Shown here piece after piece: positions 36,843 through 47,586 of a stretch of 64,000 nt of DNA. The stretch comes from Lasiosphaeria ovina (Eukaryota > Ascomycota > Sordariomycetes > Sordariales > Lasiosphaeriaceae): contig JAULSN010000003.1 in assembly GCA_033439765.1 (NCBI GenBank), forward strand, positions 5,208,001 through 5,272,000. Direction: 5' to 3'. The notes beneath the pieces were generated by a model. The model saw nothing but the letters and a program-made list of their open reading frames with translations, did not search any database and was not told where the DNA came from. The number at the start of each line of letters is the position of its first letter. Position 1 is the stretch's first letter. The position numbers were made by a program, and so were the translations under genes.

Positions 36843-38664
36843 ATGGTGAGCTTTCCGCAATAGTACGAGCAAGGAAGAATTTACAGACTGATTCTCTATG
36901 CTTTTAGGCCCAAGCACGCCAGAAGGGTCCGACCGTGGTGAAGCAGGCACCGTCACCACCAGCAAGATTCCCCAAGCTTGTCTGCTTTGAGGTCGAGTGA
37001 GCTGCCTCTGTGTGTTTTCTTGAAGTTTCATGAAACTGACGAGCCCGCGTGCAGCCATACCGTCTGGCAAGGGTTCCTCGATGAGAAAAAAATTGGGCTC
37101 AAGGGACTAAAGACACCAATGAAACTCGAAGACAACCTCAAAATCTCCCTTGGGCAGATACAGAAGATTCTAGACCTCAAGTCTGTACAAACTCTCTCGA
37201 CCAGTCAAGCACCCTGACTAACAAGGAGAAACAACCCACCAGGAACCCCAGCGCGGACGAGGCCACGGTCACCATGAGCAGTGACTTTCCATCCATCGTC
37301 AGCGACCTGGTCAGGAAGAATAAAGTACCGATTGCTATCGTATCGGCAAATCCCAATACGGCCTTGTACGTGTGGCAGTGGTGGTATAATTGTCCTGTAT
37401 CGGCCAGATGCTAATCCACCCATCCTCGCAGGGTCAAGCGGGCACTCGAGCTTATCGTTGTCGGCACCTTGAACAAGCCTGAGCCGGGGGCTAGTCCGAA
37501 TATATCTGCATATAGTCAGATATCCCAACTGCAAGTGATGTCTAGTAAGTGTGAACGGCATGGCCAACTCTCTACCGGGTATTTGATTCTGATTGGTATA
37601 TATGTACAAAGGACCGAAAAACTTTCACTTTGAGAACCTGAAAACCCGCACCGGCATCGATTTCCACGACATGGTAAAAATCCACTTTCTCTAATTGCTT
37701 GCATAAAAGCAGTGGGCTGACTCAACTCTCACATCCATTAGCTTCTCTTCGACTGCAACCTGGAGAACACTGGCGTCGAACTCTGGCAAGGCGTCACAAT
37801 CCACATAGTCCAACGTTCAGGCCTCACCATGGCCGACTACCAGCAGGGCCTCGAAGCCTGGCGGCGAAACGCAGCAATCCGCATCCCGTTTCCGCAATCC
37901 ATAACCGAATTACCCAAGCGACGGGCAATCGGCTACGTCGGCACAGACGACTACACCTACATGCTCTACCTGAATGGCAAGCGGCGAGAAAAGAGTGACC
38001 GGCCTTCGCGGTGGGGGTTTGGCATGTATATCACGGATAACCCGGATATGTGAGTTTTTTTTTTTTTTTTTTTTTTGCTTGTTACATTTCTAACATGCCA
38101 TGTTATATTGCTAGCGCCTGCTTCTACTCTTATCTAGGCCGCGAAACCAAGGAGACCAGAGACCACCGCATCTCGCTCGTCTACGTGCGCGACTACGACG
38201 TCTGGAAAGCCCTGAACAAAGTCTGGATCGCCGAGCAGGGCAGCATCGCACCCGTCCCCGACAGCACGTCCATGACCGACCTCGAACTGGCCCAGTCCCA
38301 AGCCAACCGCGACGCCAAGATCAAGGAGCTGTACGGCGTCGACAAGCCTTATGTACTGATCAGCCGGCACGTATCGCGACGACAGTTCAAAGAAGATAAG
38401 TACAAGGGTACGAGGCTAGGTGCCCTCAAGGGGAAGCGGTTCAACGAGATGGTGATTTTCCCCCAGGTACAGGACGCGCTCTTTTTTGTCGCGCCGCTCA
38501 GCGATAATGCGCATGCCAAGATTTTTGACAGCAACTTGCCGACGGGATGGGACAACTATAAGTGGGAGACGACGAAGTTTAGGGAGTGGAATATCCAGTT
38601 TAATGACGAGACGAAGGCCGACTTTGCGAGAAATAAAGAGGACTGGGAGCTCAAGGACAAATGA
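36843..38664 (+). CDS. MDP-1-like HAD protein with extra C-terminal domain
   Basis: Eight exons: 36843-36845, 36908-36996, 37055-37184, 37226-37365, 37432-37544, 37612-37673, 37742-38049 and 38115-38664. They sum to 465 codons with matching phases. The first coding exon is just the ATG. Residues about 25-260 follow magnesium-dependent phosphatase-1 (HAD, Acid_PPase): PKLVCFEVDHTVW, then FPSIVSDLVRKNKVPIAIVSA, HFENLKTRTGIDFHDMLLFD and GVTIHIVQRSGLTMADYQQG. The nucleophile position of DxDxT is Glu here, and the FDD motif reads FDC, so phosphatase activity is doubtful. The remaining 200 residues hold GYVGTDDYTYMLYLNGKR and WGFGMYITDNPD, a domain I do not recognise with confidence; the GxGxYxT pattern recalls ADP-ribosyltransferase folds. 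The third intron, 41 nt, is unusually short. A 22-T tract lies in the last intron. Confidence 0.8.
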
Positions 38665-39049
38665 TTCAGCTTTTCCCCCCTATCCTTTCCGGGCTTACCG
38701 TACAAGGACAGAAGAGCTGTCGATGGCAATTGCTGGTCCGATTGCTACGACGATGGTTCAGGGGCTGGGCCTCTATGCGACAAAAGAAAATCATGGCTGA
38801 GGACTATTAACGGGGCTGGACCCCGTTGTGGTAAATGGTTACAAGGCATCCTCAGCTGGGCTGAGACTCCGTATATAGCATCCAGGGCGGGTCCCATATC
38901 CAGCTTGAAACACAGAGAACATAGAACATGTAATAAAATATAAAAAGGGCGCGCATGCGGCAGCGCCTCCCCTTATGTACCTGCCTTACTAGAGTGTCTG
39001 ATCACCTATCGCATCCGATAGACTCTGGTGATCGGTATCCCTGCCATGA
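38665..39049. other. Intergenic, no gene seen
   Basis: 3' flank of the preceding gene and upstream flank of a decayed gene. No motif noted. Confidence 0.4.
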
Positions 39050-39886
39050 TTGAGGTTTCTTTTAGTCATCTATTCTCGACAACTGAGGCCTCCTTGGGAC
39101 GCCAATTCCTGCACATGGAATCCACTCTCCTGGACAGCATATACTCTTGGTTGCGCCGCCTCATCATGCTGCCCGGGCACCCAGCCACCCTACACAGCTG
39201 GCTACGGTTGGTTGACTACGTATCATAGCCCAGCCATCTGTCCAGCAGATCACCGGACGTGCCCTGCGCCAACGGTACTCACGCCGGGACCTGGCGAGAC
39301 TCCGGCCTTCTGCTGTCCAAGTATGAGCCACCTCCCGTCCACGAGGAGATTGCGGTCGGATATCCATGGGATGGAAACTAATTTTGCCGTTGACAAAAGA
39401 AGCTTTTCGATGCCCTGGAACTCAGCACGCCTTCGATGAATGGTTCGCATGTCAAAGCGACCTGGCATCCACGACAACCGCCATCGTGATGGACAACCTC
39501 CAAGACCAGCGGACCCTCGGAACGGAAGATATTTCTTGGTTTTGCTCCACTCTCTCTCTACATTCACGTACCAGGTCAAAGTTGTTGCGTATCCCATCCA
39601 GATTCGCTAGAAGGCCGAGGATCGATTAACACAACCGCCCCCTCCAGAGATTCCAACGGCGACCACAACCGTCACCACCACATCTATTGCCAGCGGTACT
39701 GGTGCTCCAACACCCGACCAGCGCCTGTCAACTGAAGCGATGATCGGACTCGGTGTCGGCATTGGCTTGCTTGCGGTTGCTGCCGTTGGCCTCGTCGTAT
39801 GGTGGTGGTGCCGAAGACGAACGAGATCACGAGTGGTGGCGGCACAAATGACCCCCACCAGAAATTTCAAACTTGAGCCCGGTTGA
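39050..39886 (+). pseudogene. Cys-rich single-span membrane protein, broken
   Basis: The N-terminal part (frame from 39050) has spaced cysteines: CTWNPLSWTAYTLGC, SSCCPGTQPPYTAGYGW, CPADHRTC and FCCPS, like secreted fungal cysteine-rich ectodomains. The C-terminal part, in another frame, has a Pro/Thr-rich stalk, the membrane helix MIGLGVGIGLLAVAAVGLVV and a basic stop-transfer WWWCRRRTRSR, ending at TGA 39884-39886. Between them the frame changes at least once without convincing introns, and TAG 39608-39610 interrupts QVKVVAYPIQIR. It would sit in the plasma membrane with a short cytosolic tail. Probably dead; a multi-intron model is possible. Confidence 0.55.
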
Positions 39887-40009
39887 AGCAAACGCGGAGA
39901 TCATGACATTTGTCTATCCAACACTTGCAGAAGCGATATATCCCCGTCTACTATCTATTCTAATATCCAAGAGCCATGCGTCGAAGTATTTGAAGCGAAA
40001 TACACAAAA

Positions 40010-41067
40010 CTATGCATTCCCATAATTCACCGCCTCGTACCCCCAATAAGAACACCACATAAAGATGAACCCCGACACTCCCCTCCAGCCAAGAAACACA
40101 ATCGCTCCCTGCAGAAAAGGTCAGTAGCTTGGCCGATCCCCGCAATCTCACCAAAGAGTCAGGAGGAGTACACACCTTGCCCGGTCCCGTCAACTCGGGC
40201 TCGTTATGCAGCGGCGCCGCCACGTACACCACCAAGCCGACAATGAACCGAACCCCAAGATCGAATACGCCATCATCAGCGTCGGCACCTGCCAGACGAA
40301 AACCAGATTCCACCGGATCGCAACCGTGACCACCTCCTCCTGCTCCTCCCGTGCACCGACATGAAGTCCACCCCCCCGACCGTTGGTAGTGCAGTCCAGA
40401 TCGATATCGTTATTACCGAAAGACCGACGACGTGCACGTGCATGATGGTCATGTCCACCAACAGTGACCACAAACGCGAGCTCCTGAGCCAGCAGCGCCG
40501 ACCGCCGGCCATCACGAGGCGCATCATCCCACGTCGCCGCGGCGTTGCGGAAGATGAACATCTGCGACGACGCCAGCAGCACGGCCGAGAAGGCGAGCAC
40601 CAGCGAGCTGAGCCACGCTGCCGGGCCGATCCAGTGGGGCTCTTGTTGGGATGTCCACGAGAAGGAGCCGATTACGGCGGCTGCTAGGAGGGATCCCTGG
40701 CAAAACCCATTCCATTTGTTCAGACACTATGGAAATGTGGGAAGGGGATAGTGGGGTGGGTAATATGCAACGTACGGCTACCTGAACGAGATGGAGCTCG
40801 GCCAGTTTCCTCTCGCGCCAGAGGCGGAGTTTGCTGGAGATGGCCTCGGGCCGGTCGCCGTTCTCGAGGCTGGCGGCGATGGACTGGATCGGGTGGAGGG
40901 TTACTTCGCGGTACAGCTGGTAGTAGGGGAGGGTCACGAGGTTTGAGAGAAGGGTTAGGAGGAGCGTGGATGGGCGGGATACTATGGTCTGGTGGTGGTG
41001 ATGGTTAGTCTTTGCTTTTGAGGAGTTTTGTGTTGGGTAAAGGTGTGGCGGGTTGGGATACCTTCAT
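40010..41067 (-). CDS. Multi-span membrane protein, possibly frameshifted
   Basis: Exon 1 is ATGAAG (41067-41062), exon 2 40988-40782 and exon 3 from 40696. Exon 2 encodes the helix LLLTLLSNLVTLPYYQLY and the charged SSKLRLWRERKLAELHLVQ. Exon 3 has LLAAAVIGSFSW and WLSSLVLAFSAVLLASSQMFIF. Later come VFVWQVPTLMMAYSI and, one frame over, FIVGLVVYVAAPLHNEPE, then a GTGTGT..CTGCAG intron and a last exon with AIVFLGWRGVSGFIF ending at TAG 40012-40010. About four membrane helices. The frame change at about 40242-40262 has no splice sites and looks like an indel. An intron inside 40330-40450 is likely. Family not named. Confidence 0.55.
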
Positions 41068-42147
41068 GATGGGCGGTGTCGCCGGCGGTAAATAGGGTAC
41101 CCCTGCGGTTGTGAGCAGAGACAGGATGGGGTGAGAGTGGGGGAAACAAATACAAATCTAAATAGTTTGGGATACTCGCGAACCCGAGCTCGCCCGTTGG
41201 AAAAGTTCTAGAAGGTAGGTAGCCCAGTAGAAGGAGACCAAGGGGGCTGAGCGGTGGGCGAAGCTGAGTGTCTCGAGTTGACACTGACTGCAGCCTGCCT
41301 GTAGGTCTCTTGCCTAGGGGTTGGGCAAGGCGCGAAAGCTAGGCCGGCGATTAGCCGAGTCTGTGCTGGCTTGCATGCGGTAATTACTGTGCGACTTTAT
41401 GACATGGAGGGGGTACTGTAAGCAGCGGCATTTGTATTTCGGTATGTTGGCAAATCGATCTGTTTAAGCGGCGGTAGTGTAGAGGAACGGGTAGAGTAAT
41501 GTGCTCATGAGAAAAAAGAGTGACCAGAATGGAGACATGCACAGGGTTGGAAATTATATCTGAGGGGTCCCAGCTCGGGAGTATAAGCTTCAGGTACGCG
41601 TCGGCAGAATCCCTCGATCGCTTCACGGCCACGCTTTAGCGTTCTGGTTACCTAGCGGGCGTGTCGAGCAAGACTAAATACCAAAGGCTGAACAGGAAGG
41701 AAGCAAGCAGCGTGTCACGCGGTGCTGCCTACGACAGTTCGGATGAAAAGGAAAGGGGACATACAACCGCGAAAAGGCGGTCCGGGGTGGTGAACAGAGC
41801 CGTCAAAGAGAGACTGTTCCCCGCTTGTCTTGAAACAACATGGCTGTACAGATGAGTAATACGAATGAGATATACATGAGACGGCCACATTTGCAACTTG
41901 CAGTTCCATCAGCCGCCTTGCTCACAATGTCAACTACAAGCTCAAGCAACCGTGTGACCAACTCAGGGTGCGGCCAGGTACGTCTTCATCCTACTTCTGA
42001 AGAACAAGTTTACGCCTCCAACCTCATTCTCGCCAGAACCGGAAAAGTATTTAGGTGACGGTGTCGCGCGCCAAAGCAGTCTAGATTTCCTTCCTTCTCC
42101 ATCCGTTTTCCAAAACACCCGGTCAGCATTCGCCTCTCAAACCAACT
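41068..42147. other. Intergenic, no gene seen
   Basis: Short shadow frames only. It lies between two divergently transcribed genes. Confidence 0.45.
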
Positions 42148-42560
42148 ATGAAGCTCATCACCCTTCTCGTCCTGTGCCTCCCTCTGCTGGGCCTGGCAAG
42201 CGACCAGCACGCGTCGGTTGATCCCGAGGTGCAGGCAGCCAAGGACGTCCTTCAGCTCCAGAAGCAGTATCAGGATAACCTGCGCGCTTCAATTCGCCGC
42301 CGTAGAACCGGCTGTACCCCCCCCCCCCCCGACCCTTGAACGAGACGGTGACTCGTATATAATTATGTGTATCTAACCCAAGGACCCCAGGGGTTCTCTC
42401 TCCGAGCCCGAGCGCGAGGACTACATCAACGCAGTGCACTGCCTCGCCAACAAGACCGGCCAGATCTCGCAAGTCGACATCCCCGGCGCGCGCACGCGCT
42501 ATGACGACTTTGTCGGCTGCCACCTCCAGCAGTCGCCCTTTGTGCACGCCGACGGCCTGT
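42148..42560 (+). pseudogene. Tyrosinase N-terminal fragment
   Basis: Exon 1 starts at 42148 with a signal peptide, KLITLLVLCLPLLGLA, then a helical region and RTGCT, the place of the conserved CTP of fungal tyrosinases. A C-tract of about 12 bases follows at 42319. After an intron ending CCCCAG at about 42389, the frame gives LSEPEREDYINAVHCLANK, RTRYDDFVGCHL and HADGLF, the entry to the copper-A site of secreted fungal tyrosinases. The copper-ligand histidine motif that should follow (usually a W-H-R-Y stretch) and the entire rest are missing; the DUF4419 gene's 3' end comes in from the other strand. So it is a truncated copy, unable to bind the copper pair. Confidence 0.7.
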
Positions 42561-42679
42561 TCTCCACTCGCTCTCCCATGACAATATACCCGGCCAAACC
42601 GCTTTTTCCAGAGCCGGGCAGTCCATATCACCTTCACCCGAACAAACCATGTGATCCACCCCCCCGAAACCAACACACA

Positions 42680-44029
42680 TCAAAACACCCTCGACGCGCC
42701 GCACACCTCACTAAAATACCTCGCCGCGCTCGCCTGCACAATCGCCAGCTCGTCCTCAACCACCCACGCCGAATTCGTCTTGTTATGCTCCAGCGGCCCA
42801 TACACCATCCACCCACTCAGCGGCCGGAGCGAGGCATGTCCCTTCTTCTCATCACCCCCCCCAACCAGACTCCCATTCCCGCCCGCTCTCAGCACCGCCT
42901 CACGATACCCCGCCGGCGGGTCCTCGGTAATCTGCTTCCCGATCGGCCCCGCGGCAACAAACGCCGGAAACTCGGCCACGCCGTCCCAATCCAGCAGCAG
43001 CAGCGGCGTGCGCGCATACCCGATCGGCGCGTCCATGACGTCCAGCGTCGGGTACGCCACGCCGTCGAGCGTCAGCAAACTCCCCCTCGCCGAAGAAGTA
43101 TTACTCACGCGCGCATACGCGCCGCCGCGCTCGTTCCAGGACCAGAACCCGGTGATCCAGCCCGACATCCACACGGGCGGGTCGCCGCAGATCTGGCCGC
43201 GCCTGCCGATCACCATCTGGTTCCAGAACCGCCTCGTCGACTCGGCGTCGGGGCTACGGAAGCTCTGCGCGAACCGGGACAGGACCGGCCGCAGGCGGGC
43301 CGCGTACTGGGCCGGCTCGGCGCCGAAGGCGGGGAGCCGGTCGAGCTTGGCCAGCAGCGCGTCCCAGTCGGCGGCCGTGCCGAGGAGGGTGACGGACGGC
43401 AGCCCGCAGACGACCTTGCCCGTGTACTTGAAGTAGGCCTTGGTGAGGCCCATCATGAGGATGTTGGCCGTCATGGCGTCGGACTGGGTCGTGGTGGAGA
43501 AGCCCGGGGCGATCCAGTCGCGGAGCCAGGGCGTCTTGATGCGTTTTTGGATCTCGTCCTGGAACCGGATCAGGACGCGGTAGAGGGTCACGTCCTCGAT
43601 GTAAATTTCTTGCTGGGTCCCGGGCGGGGCGGAGACGAAGAGCGAGCGGACCTCTTCCGCGTGCGCGGCCATGTAGAAGTTGAGCTGCACCAGGATGGTG
43701 AACCAGACTTCGTCGGGCCGGAGGACTAGGTGCAGGTGCTCGCCCCAGGCTTGGATCGCCCCGCGCAGGAAGGAGTCGCCCGAGGGCTGGAGGCCGTCGG
43801 CGCTTGTCAGGTTGGTGCCCCGGCCTTTGGTGAGGACGGCCGAGTGCGAGCTCATGATCAGTTTGGCGGACGAGTTGAAGAATTCGTTGGGGGCGGACCG
43901 CCGGAAGAAGGCGTCTTCGGAGGTGACGGCTGCGTCGCCGCGGTAGGGTTTCGGGTCACCGCCGGGGATGATTACCACGGCGGCTGCCGCCGTGGCGGCA
44001 AGAATGGAGAACGCGGTGGATACGCGCAT
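42680..44029 (-). CDS. Secreted DUF4419 protein
   Basis: An intronless frame of 449 residues. I place the start at 44029 because MRVSTAFSILAATAAAAVVI is a good signal peptide; the frame is open 149 codons further but that part is not protein-like. Family signatures of DUF4419 are clear: GAIQAWGEHLHLVLRPDEVW, ILVQLNFYMAAHAEEVRSLF, PGFSTTTQSDAMTANILMMG, YFKYTGKVVCGLPSVTLLGT, DWDALLAKLDRLPAFG and MSGWITGFWSW. The biochemical role of DUF4419 is unknown; fungal members occur in many saprobes and pathogens. Here the product should be exported. The gene is convergent with the tyrosinase fragment and appears intact. Confidence 0.85.
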   Translation of the reverse strand: MRVSTAFSILAATAAAAVVIIPGGDPKPYRGDAAVTSEDAFFRRSAPNEFFNSSAKLIMSSHSAVLTKGRGTNLTSADGLQPSGDSFLRGAIQAWGEHLHLVLRPDEVWFTILVQLNFYMAAHAEEVRSLFVSAPPGTQQEIYIEDVTLYRVLIRFQDEIQKRIKTPWLRDWIAPGFSTTTQSDAMTANILMMGLTKAYFKYTGKVVCGLPSVTLLGTAADWDALLAKLDRLPAFGAEPAQYAARLRPVLSRFAQSFRSPDAESTRRFWNQMVIGRRGQICGDPPVWMSGWITGFWSWNERGGAYARVSNTSSARGSLLTLDGVAYPTLDVMDAPIGYARTPLLLLDWDGVAEFPAFVAAGPIGKQITEDPPAGYREAVLRAGGNGSLVGGGDEKKGHASLRPLSGWMVYGPLEHNKTNSAWVVEDELAIVQASAARYFSEVCGASRVF

Positions 44030-45285
44030 GTTGTTTGGCAGGTACGGGTCGGTCTGCGTTGGTCGAGTCTGCATGCAAGGTTGAGTATATGGATGACGGG
44101 ACGTGTGTGCCCTTTTTAAGAGAGCAGTGACGTTACGGAAAAGGGTCCCACCCTCGTTGGGGCAGTTGGTGTTGGTTTCTAAATTTATGTGTTGTTGCAA
44201 TATCTTGAATGCCTTCCAAGCCTTTCGCTTCCGGTCGGGTAAATCCATGTCAGGCCAGTGGGCGACCGCGCCGGTCCAAATACCCGGCCATGCCATCCGG
44301 GTACGACATTGGCGGTGCCAAAAGGATTCAAATAGCGGGGATATGTCCGTGGCGTTTGGTTCTGAACGTTGCGTTGACAGCGAACGGAGACGGTGGTTGG
44401 GCCGAATACGGGGTCGTGTTGGCTCTCGGTCTCGCCATACCGGATCACTGACCTGGCCGTGCATGTAACCGGCCAAAAGCCTTACCGGGCTTTCCCTCCA
44501 CTTTCTATCTTGAAATCTTATAAAACTGAGTCAGGCGGCTAGCCCTTCAGGCTTTATCTCATTCTAGTGCCTCGCCGTGATGATAATAGGCACAGGTACA
44601 ACTTTCAAAGGAGTTCATCGGCACCTCGGATCCAGAGTGGGCTTGAGGAACGAGTAATATTCTAATATTTATTTATTTATCTTACACCGTAGGAGCGTAA
44701 GCTCCGCCCTCTAAGGGCATGCGGTCCCTCTACTAAGCTCAAACCGCTCGCGCAGACTCTCTAGTTACAGTGTATGGCGCGCCTACGCTGCGCGGGCGCC
44801 TCGTGCACCGTTCTTCTTCATATTCTAATATATATGTGAACTTGACTAGTCTTTGGCTTTAATTCTAGCAAAGCTAGAAAAACCGTCTTTCTATACACTT
44901 GTTATTCGTAGCTTATAAAGGCGATGTAGCAAGAAAGTTACGCATGCCATGCTGGCTTATAAACCAGTATGATCTCGATTAGAGCCATCAACCGTGTCTT
45001 TGGGTAAGTAGGCACGTCACTCCTGTTCTGCATCATTTAGACTAGTTGCTTTGACTATCCATGCCGACAGAGACTAGCCTTTTTGGAGGAATTGCCGAGA
45101 TCATTGGTCAATTGGTGGGTAAATTGGTTCGCCCTGTGTGTGACCACGGTTGAATTTCTCGTGATGGATAAAGGGAAAATTTAGAGCCTCCCTCCGCACC
45201 ATTGCGACGACGTCTCCCTTCGAACTAGATAAATCTCTTCCACGCCTACACGTAACTTACTCGGCCTTATCCACGCCCAATAAAC
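44030..45285. other. Intergenic, no gene seen
   Basis: Promoter side of the DUF4419 gene. Around 44680-44715 a short palindrome (ggagcgtaagctcc) and GC-rich inverted stretches occur; they may be a worn repeat. No coding motif. Confidence 0.4.
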
Positions 45286-45289
45286 ATTG

Positions 45290-46115
45290 ATAAAGCTCTC
45301 CTTGTCCTTGTCTCGAGCATCATCGGGGGCTTAGCCTCAGCCGTTACTGCTCCATTACCCCCCTACGACGCCGCCCCCGCCCTAAACGTCCCGCTCTAGA
45401 CTATCACTGGGTGGTCAACGAATTTCACCGACCCCGAGGGCGACACCGTCACCTTCCAATTATCGAATAACCTCGCCGGGTACGAGGCGCTATACATACG
45501 CCAGGGGCTCTACTTGGAAGGGCTATACTTTGGGGAGAGTAGCATAGGTGGGGATAATTTCCCTTAGGAGGACGATGCTAGAACCTTGTTTTCGTATAAT
45601 AAGAGGGTGGGGGAGATGGAGATCTATCAGGAATAGAGCTACGTAGATAATAGGTCAGTTCTCACAGATCTAGATACCCACCCGAAATCGCTAACTGGGC
45701 GGCATTATCTTAGCTCGAGGAGTGTCACGGTCGGCACCAGCGCCAAGGCCCCACCACGGATTTAAGCTCATTACTAGCCCCGATTAGGATTAGTCGCACG
45801 TGACCTCCCGCAAGCCCCAGAGGTCCGTGCTCCCTAAGCCCTAGCCCATACTTACCCCGCGACCACAATCGCACCTTTGTAGATTTTCTTCCTTTCTTCT
45901 TCACCTTAGAATCCTTAGACTATGGTATAGCTATATTAGCGATCCTTTTCCTAGTTGCTATTGACCGCTATCACAAGGAGGAGGGTGAAGGCGGATGGGA
46001 AAGTAATTGTTCTAGATAATTATAAACTCGGAATAGAGATGTTACTAAGGAGATTTACGGAGCGTAAGGGGGTGGCGGAGCGGTATATATTAATAACTTC
46101 GAGATAGCTGATAAA
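45290..46115 (+). pseudogene. Unidentified secreted protein, split by solo LTR
   Basis: The frame near 45305 reads LVLVSSIIGGLASAVTAPLP, like the end of a signal peptide, then GWSTNFTDPEGDTVTFQLSN, GYEALYIRQGLYLEGLYFGE and LFSYNKRVGEMEIYQE. TAG codons at two former Gln codons interrupt it. At 45722 a Gypsy-2 LTR enters; on its other side the coding-like frame goes on with ADGKVIVLDNYKLGIEMLL. I do not recognise the family. The gene is dead both by stops and by insertion. Confidence 0.45.
45718..45980 (+). repeat. Solo Gypsy-2 LTR with AGGAG target duplication
   Basis: 253 bp at 45723-45975, starting TGTCACGG and ending ATCACA. Direct repeats AGGAG lie at 45718-45722 and 45976-45980. Nearly identical to the LTRs of the complete Gypsy-2 at 24.2-31.1 kb and free of RIP, so it is a recent insertion reduced by LTR-LTR recombination. 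Confidence 0.95.
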
Positions 46116-46650
46116 TATCGTAACGTTTCTATTATTAAAGATAAAGATAATCTATCTCTAGACCTCTAATACAAATAGTCCGAGCGTTCTAAAGAGTTAA
46201 TTTTTCCTAAGAGTTCTATTAAATAGACGACCGTCTATAAGAGCGTATCCCAGCTGCTTCAAACATAGCAATACCCCTTTATAGAAGGGATTAGAGATAG
46301 AGGATGGCACAGCAACACCTAAAGGAGATAGGACTCTCGAGTTTTTTTTTTCACTACTCTAAAGACTACGTATTATATTTAACTCTTTAATCGGGGACGG
46401 ACTGAACTAGCGCGTATATTCCCTCTGCTTATTACCCCGTCAGCCCGCTTCTCGGCCTTCCATCGGAAGCAGAACGCGCCAAATCACTCAACACTCAGCG
46501 CCTATCGCACTAACTAGAAGTTTATAAAGAAAAGAATAGGGCTCTATAAGAGGTTCTAGTTCCATTGGGCCTTTAAATAGGGGGCCCTAGGCTATAGATC
46601 TGTAAGGAAGCTCCCCAACACACACCATTGTGGCCTCCAACACCACAAAG
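46116..46650. other. No gene seen
   Basis: Mixed RIP-like and normal DNA with no recognised motif. Confidence 0.4.
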
Positions 46651-46654
46651 CACT

Positions 46655-46790
46655 GAGCTCCCGGCCATGTATATAAACGGCGGCCCTCGCCCACCTTCCT
46701 TTGCGAGGGCCAGGTTGAAGTCTTACACTAATACCAGTCATTGTTCGCCCTTGTTCTTGCCCTCATCGTGACCACCTTGATCAGGCGTAC
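46655..46790 (+). repeat. Inverted partner of 48050-48190
   Basis: About 135 bp that match the reverse complement of 48050-48190 at most positions, for example around CCCTCGCCCACCTTCCTTT and GTGACCACCTTGATC. Probably two solo LTR or promoter relics of one retroelement family in opposite orientation; full borders cannot be set. Confidence 0.7.
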
Positions 46791-47580
46791 CTACCTACTC
46801 TTACAGTAGGACTCTTCTTCCGCAGTATTATAGAGGCACGTATAGTACAGGTTGAAGTAAAGGGCACGAGTAAAAATAGTATAAAGTATACGAGAAATAT
46901 AGGAGAAGAAGGTTTAGCTTAAAAGAAGGTAGGAACATAATAGATATAAAGAATACGAGAGAAGTATCGCGTAGTAGGTAGGGTTAGAACGAGCTGCCTT
47001 TTTATTTAGTAGCATAGAAAAGAATAATCGTATAGTAAGTGGTAGGAGCGGAACTACGTCATTTATCTATTTAGGGAAGGAATAGTCGCGCGGTAGGTAG
47101 TAAGATAGAGCAAAATTGCCTCCTCATCTATAGTTTACTCAGTATAAGATAAGATTACAATAACTAGAGCTTTTCAAAACGGCGAGTAAATACGCTATAC
47201 TCTCGGGAACATTTCTGAGCCTCCGTTTTAAAGGTTGTTGCTAAGGCGAGGCAGATAGAATGGGTCCTGTCAGAAAGAAGGGGGTTCTGGCTACGCAACA
47301 TCAGCTTCGCTTCGCTAGTGTTGGAAGGGTCTAGAAACCACTAGAACTATGGATTTGTAACAGGTTGCCACAGCCGCGTAGACTTACGCGTAGTGGCTTG
47401 CTACTATTCCTGACTATGATAAAGGCTCTCTGGCTCCGCCAGAGAACCAAAAAAGAGAAGGAACAATTCACAGACATCAATTCCACACATTCCAAGAGTG
47501 CCGTGTATCTGACAGGTCCTGCTTACTGGGCCCTCTTTTAGGCCATTAGGAGAGCGAGGCCCAGAACTCGTCCCCGAGAG
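46791..47580. other. No gene seen
   Basis: RIP-like AT-rich DNA to about 47160, then normal-composition DNA with small hairpins such as CTCTGGC-TCC-GCCAGAG near 47428. No coding signal. Confidence 0.4.
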
Positions 47581-47586
47581 AGTCGC

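Noticed and set aside
37205..37609. 134-codon minus-strand frame
   Set aside because: Antisense to spliced exons of the HAD-fusion gene, which have matched phases.
42434..43729. 431-codon plus-strand frame
   Set aside because: Antisense shadow of the DUF4419 gene; composition is Arg/Pro/His-rich with no family motif.
44030..44476. N-terminal extension of the DUF4419 frame
   Set aside because: Not protein-like and lies before a clear signal peptide at 44029.
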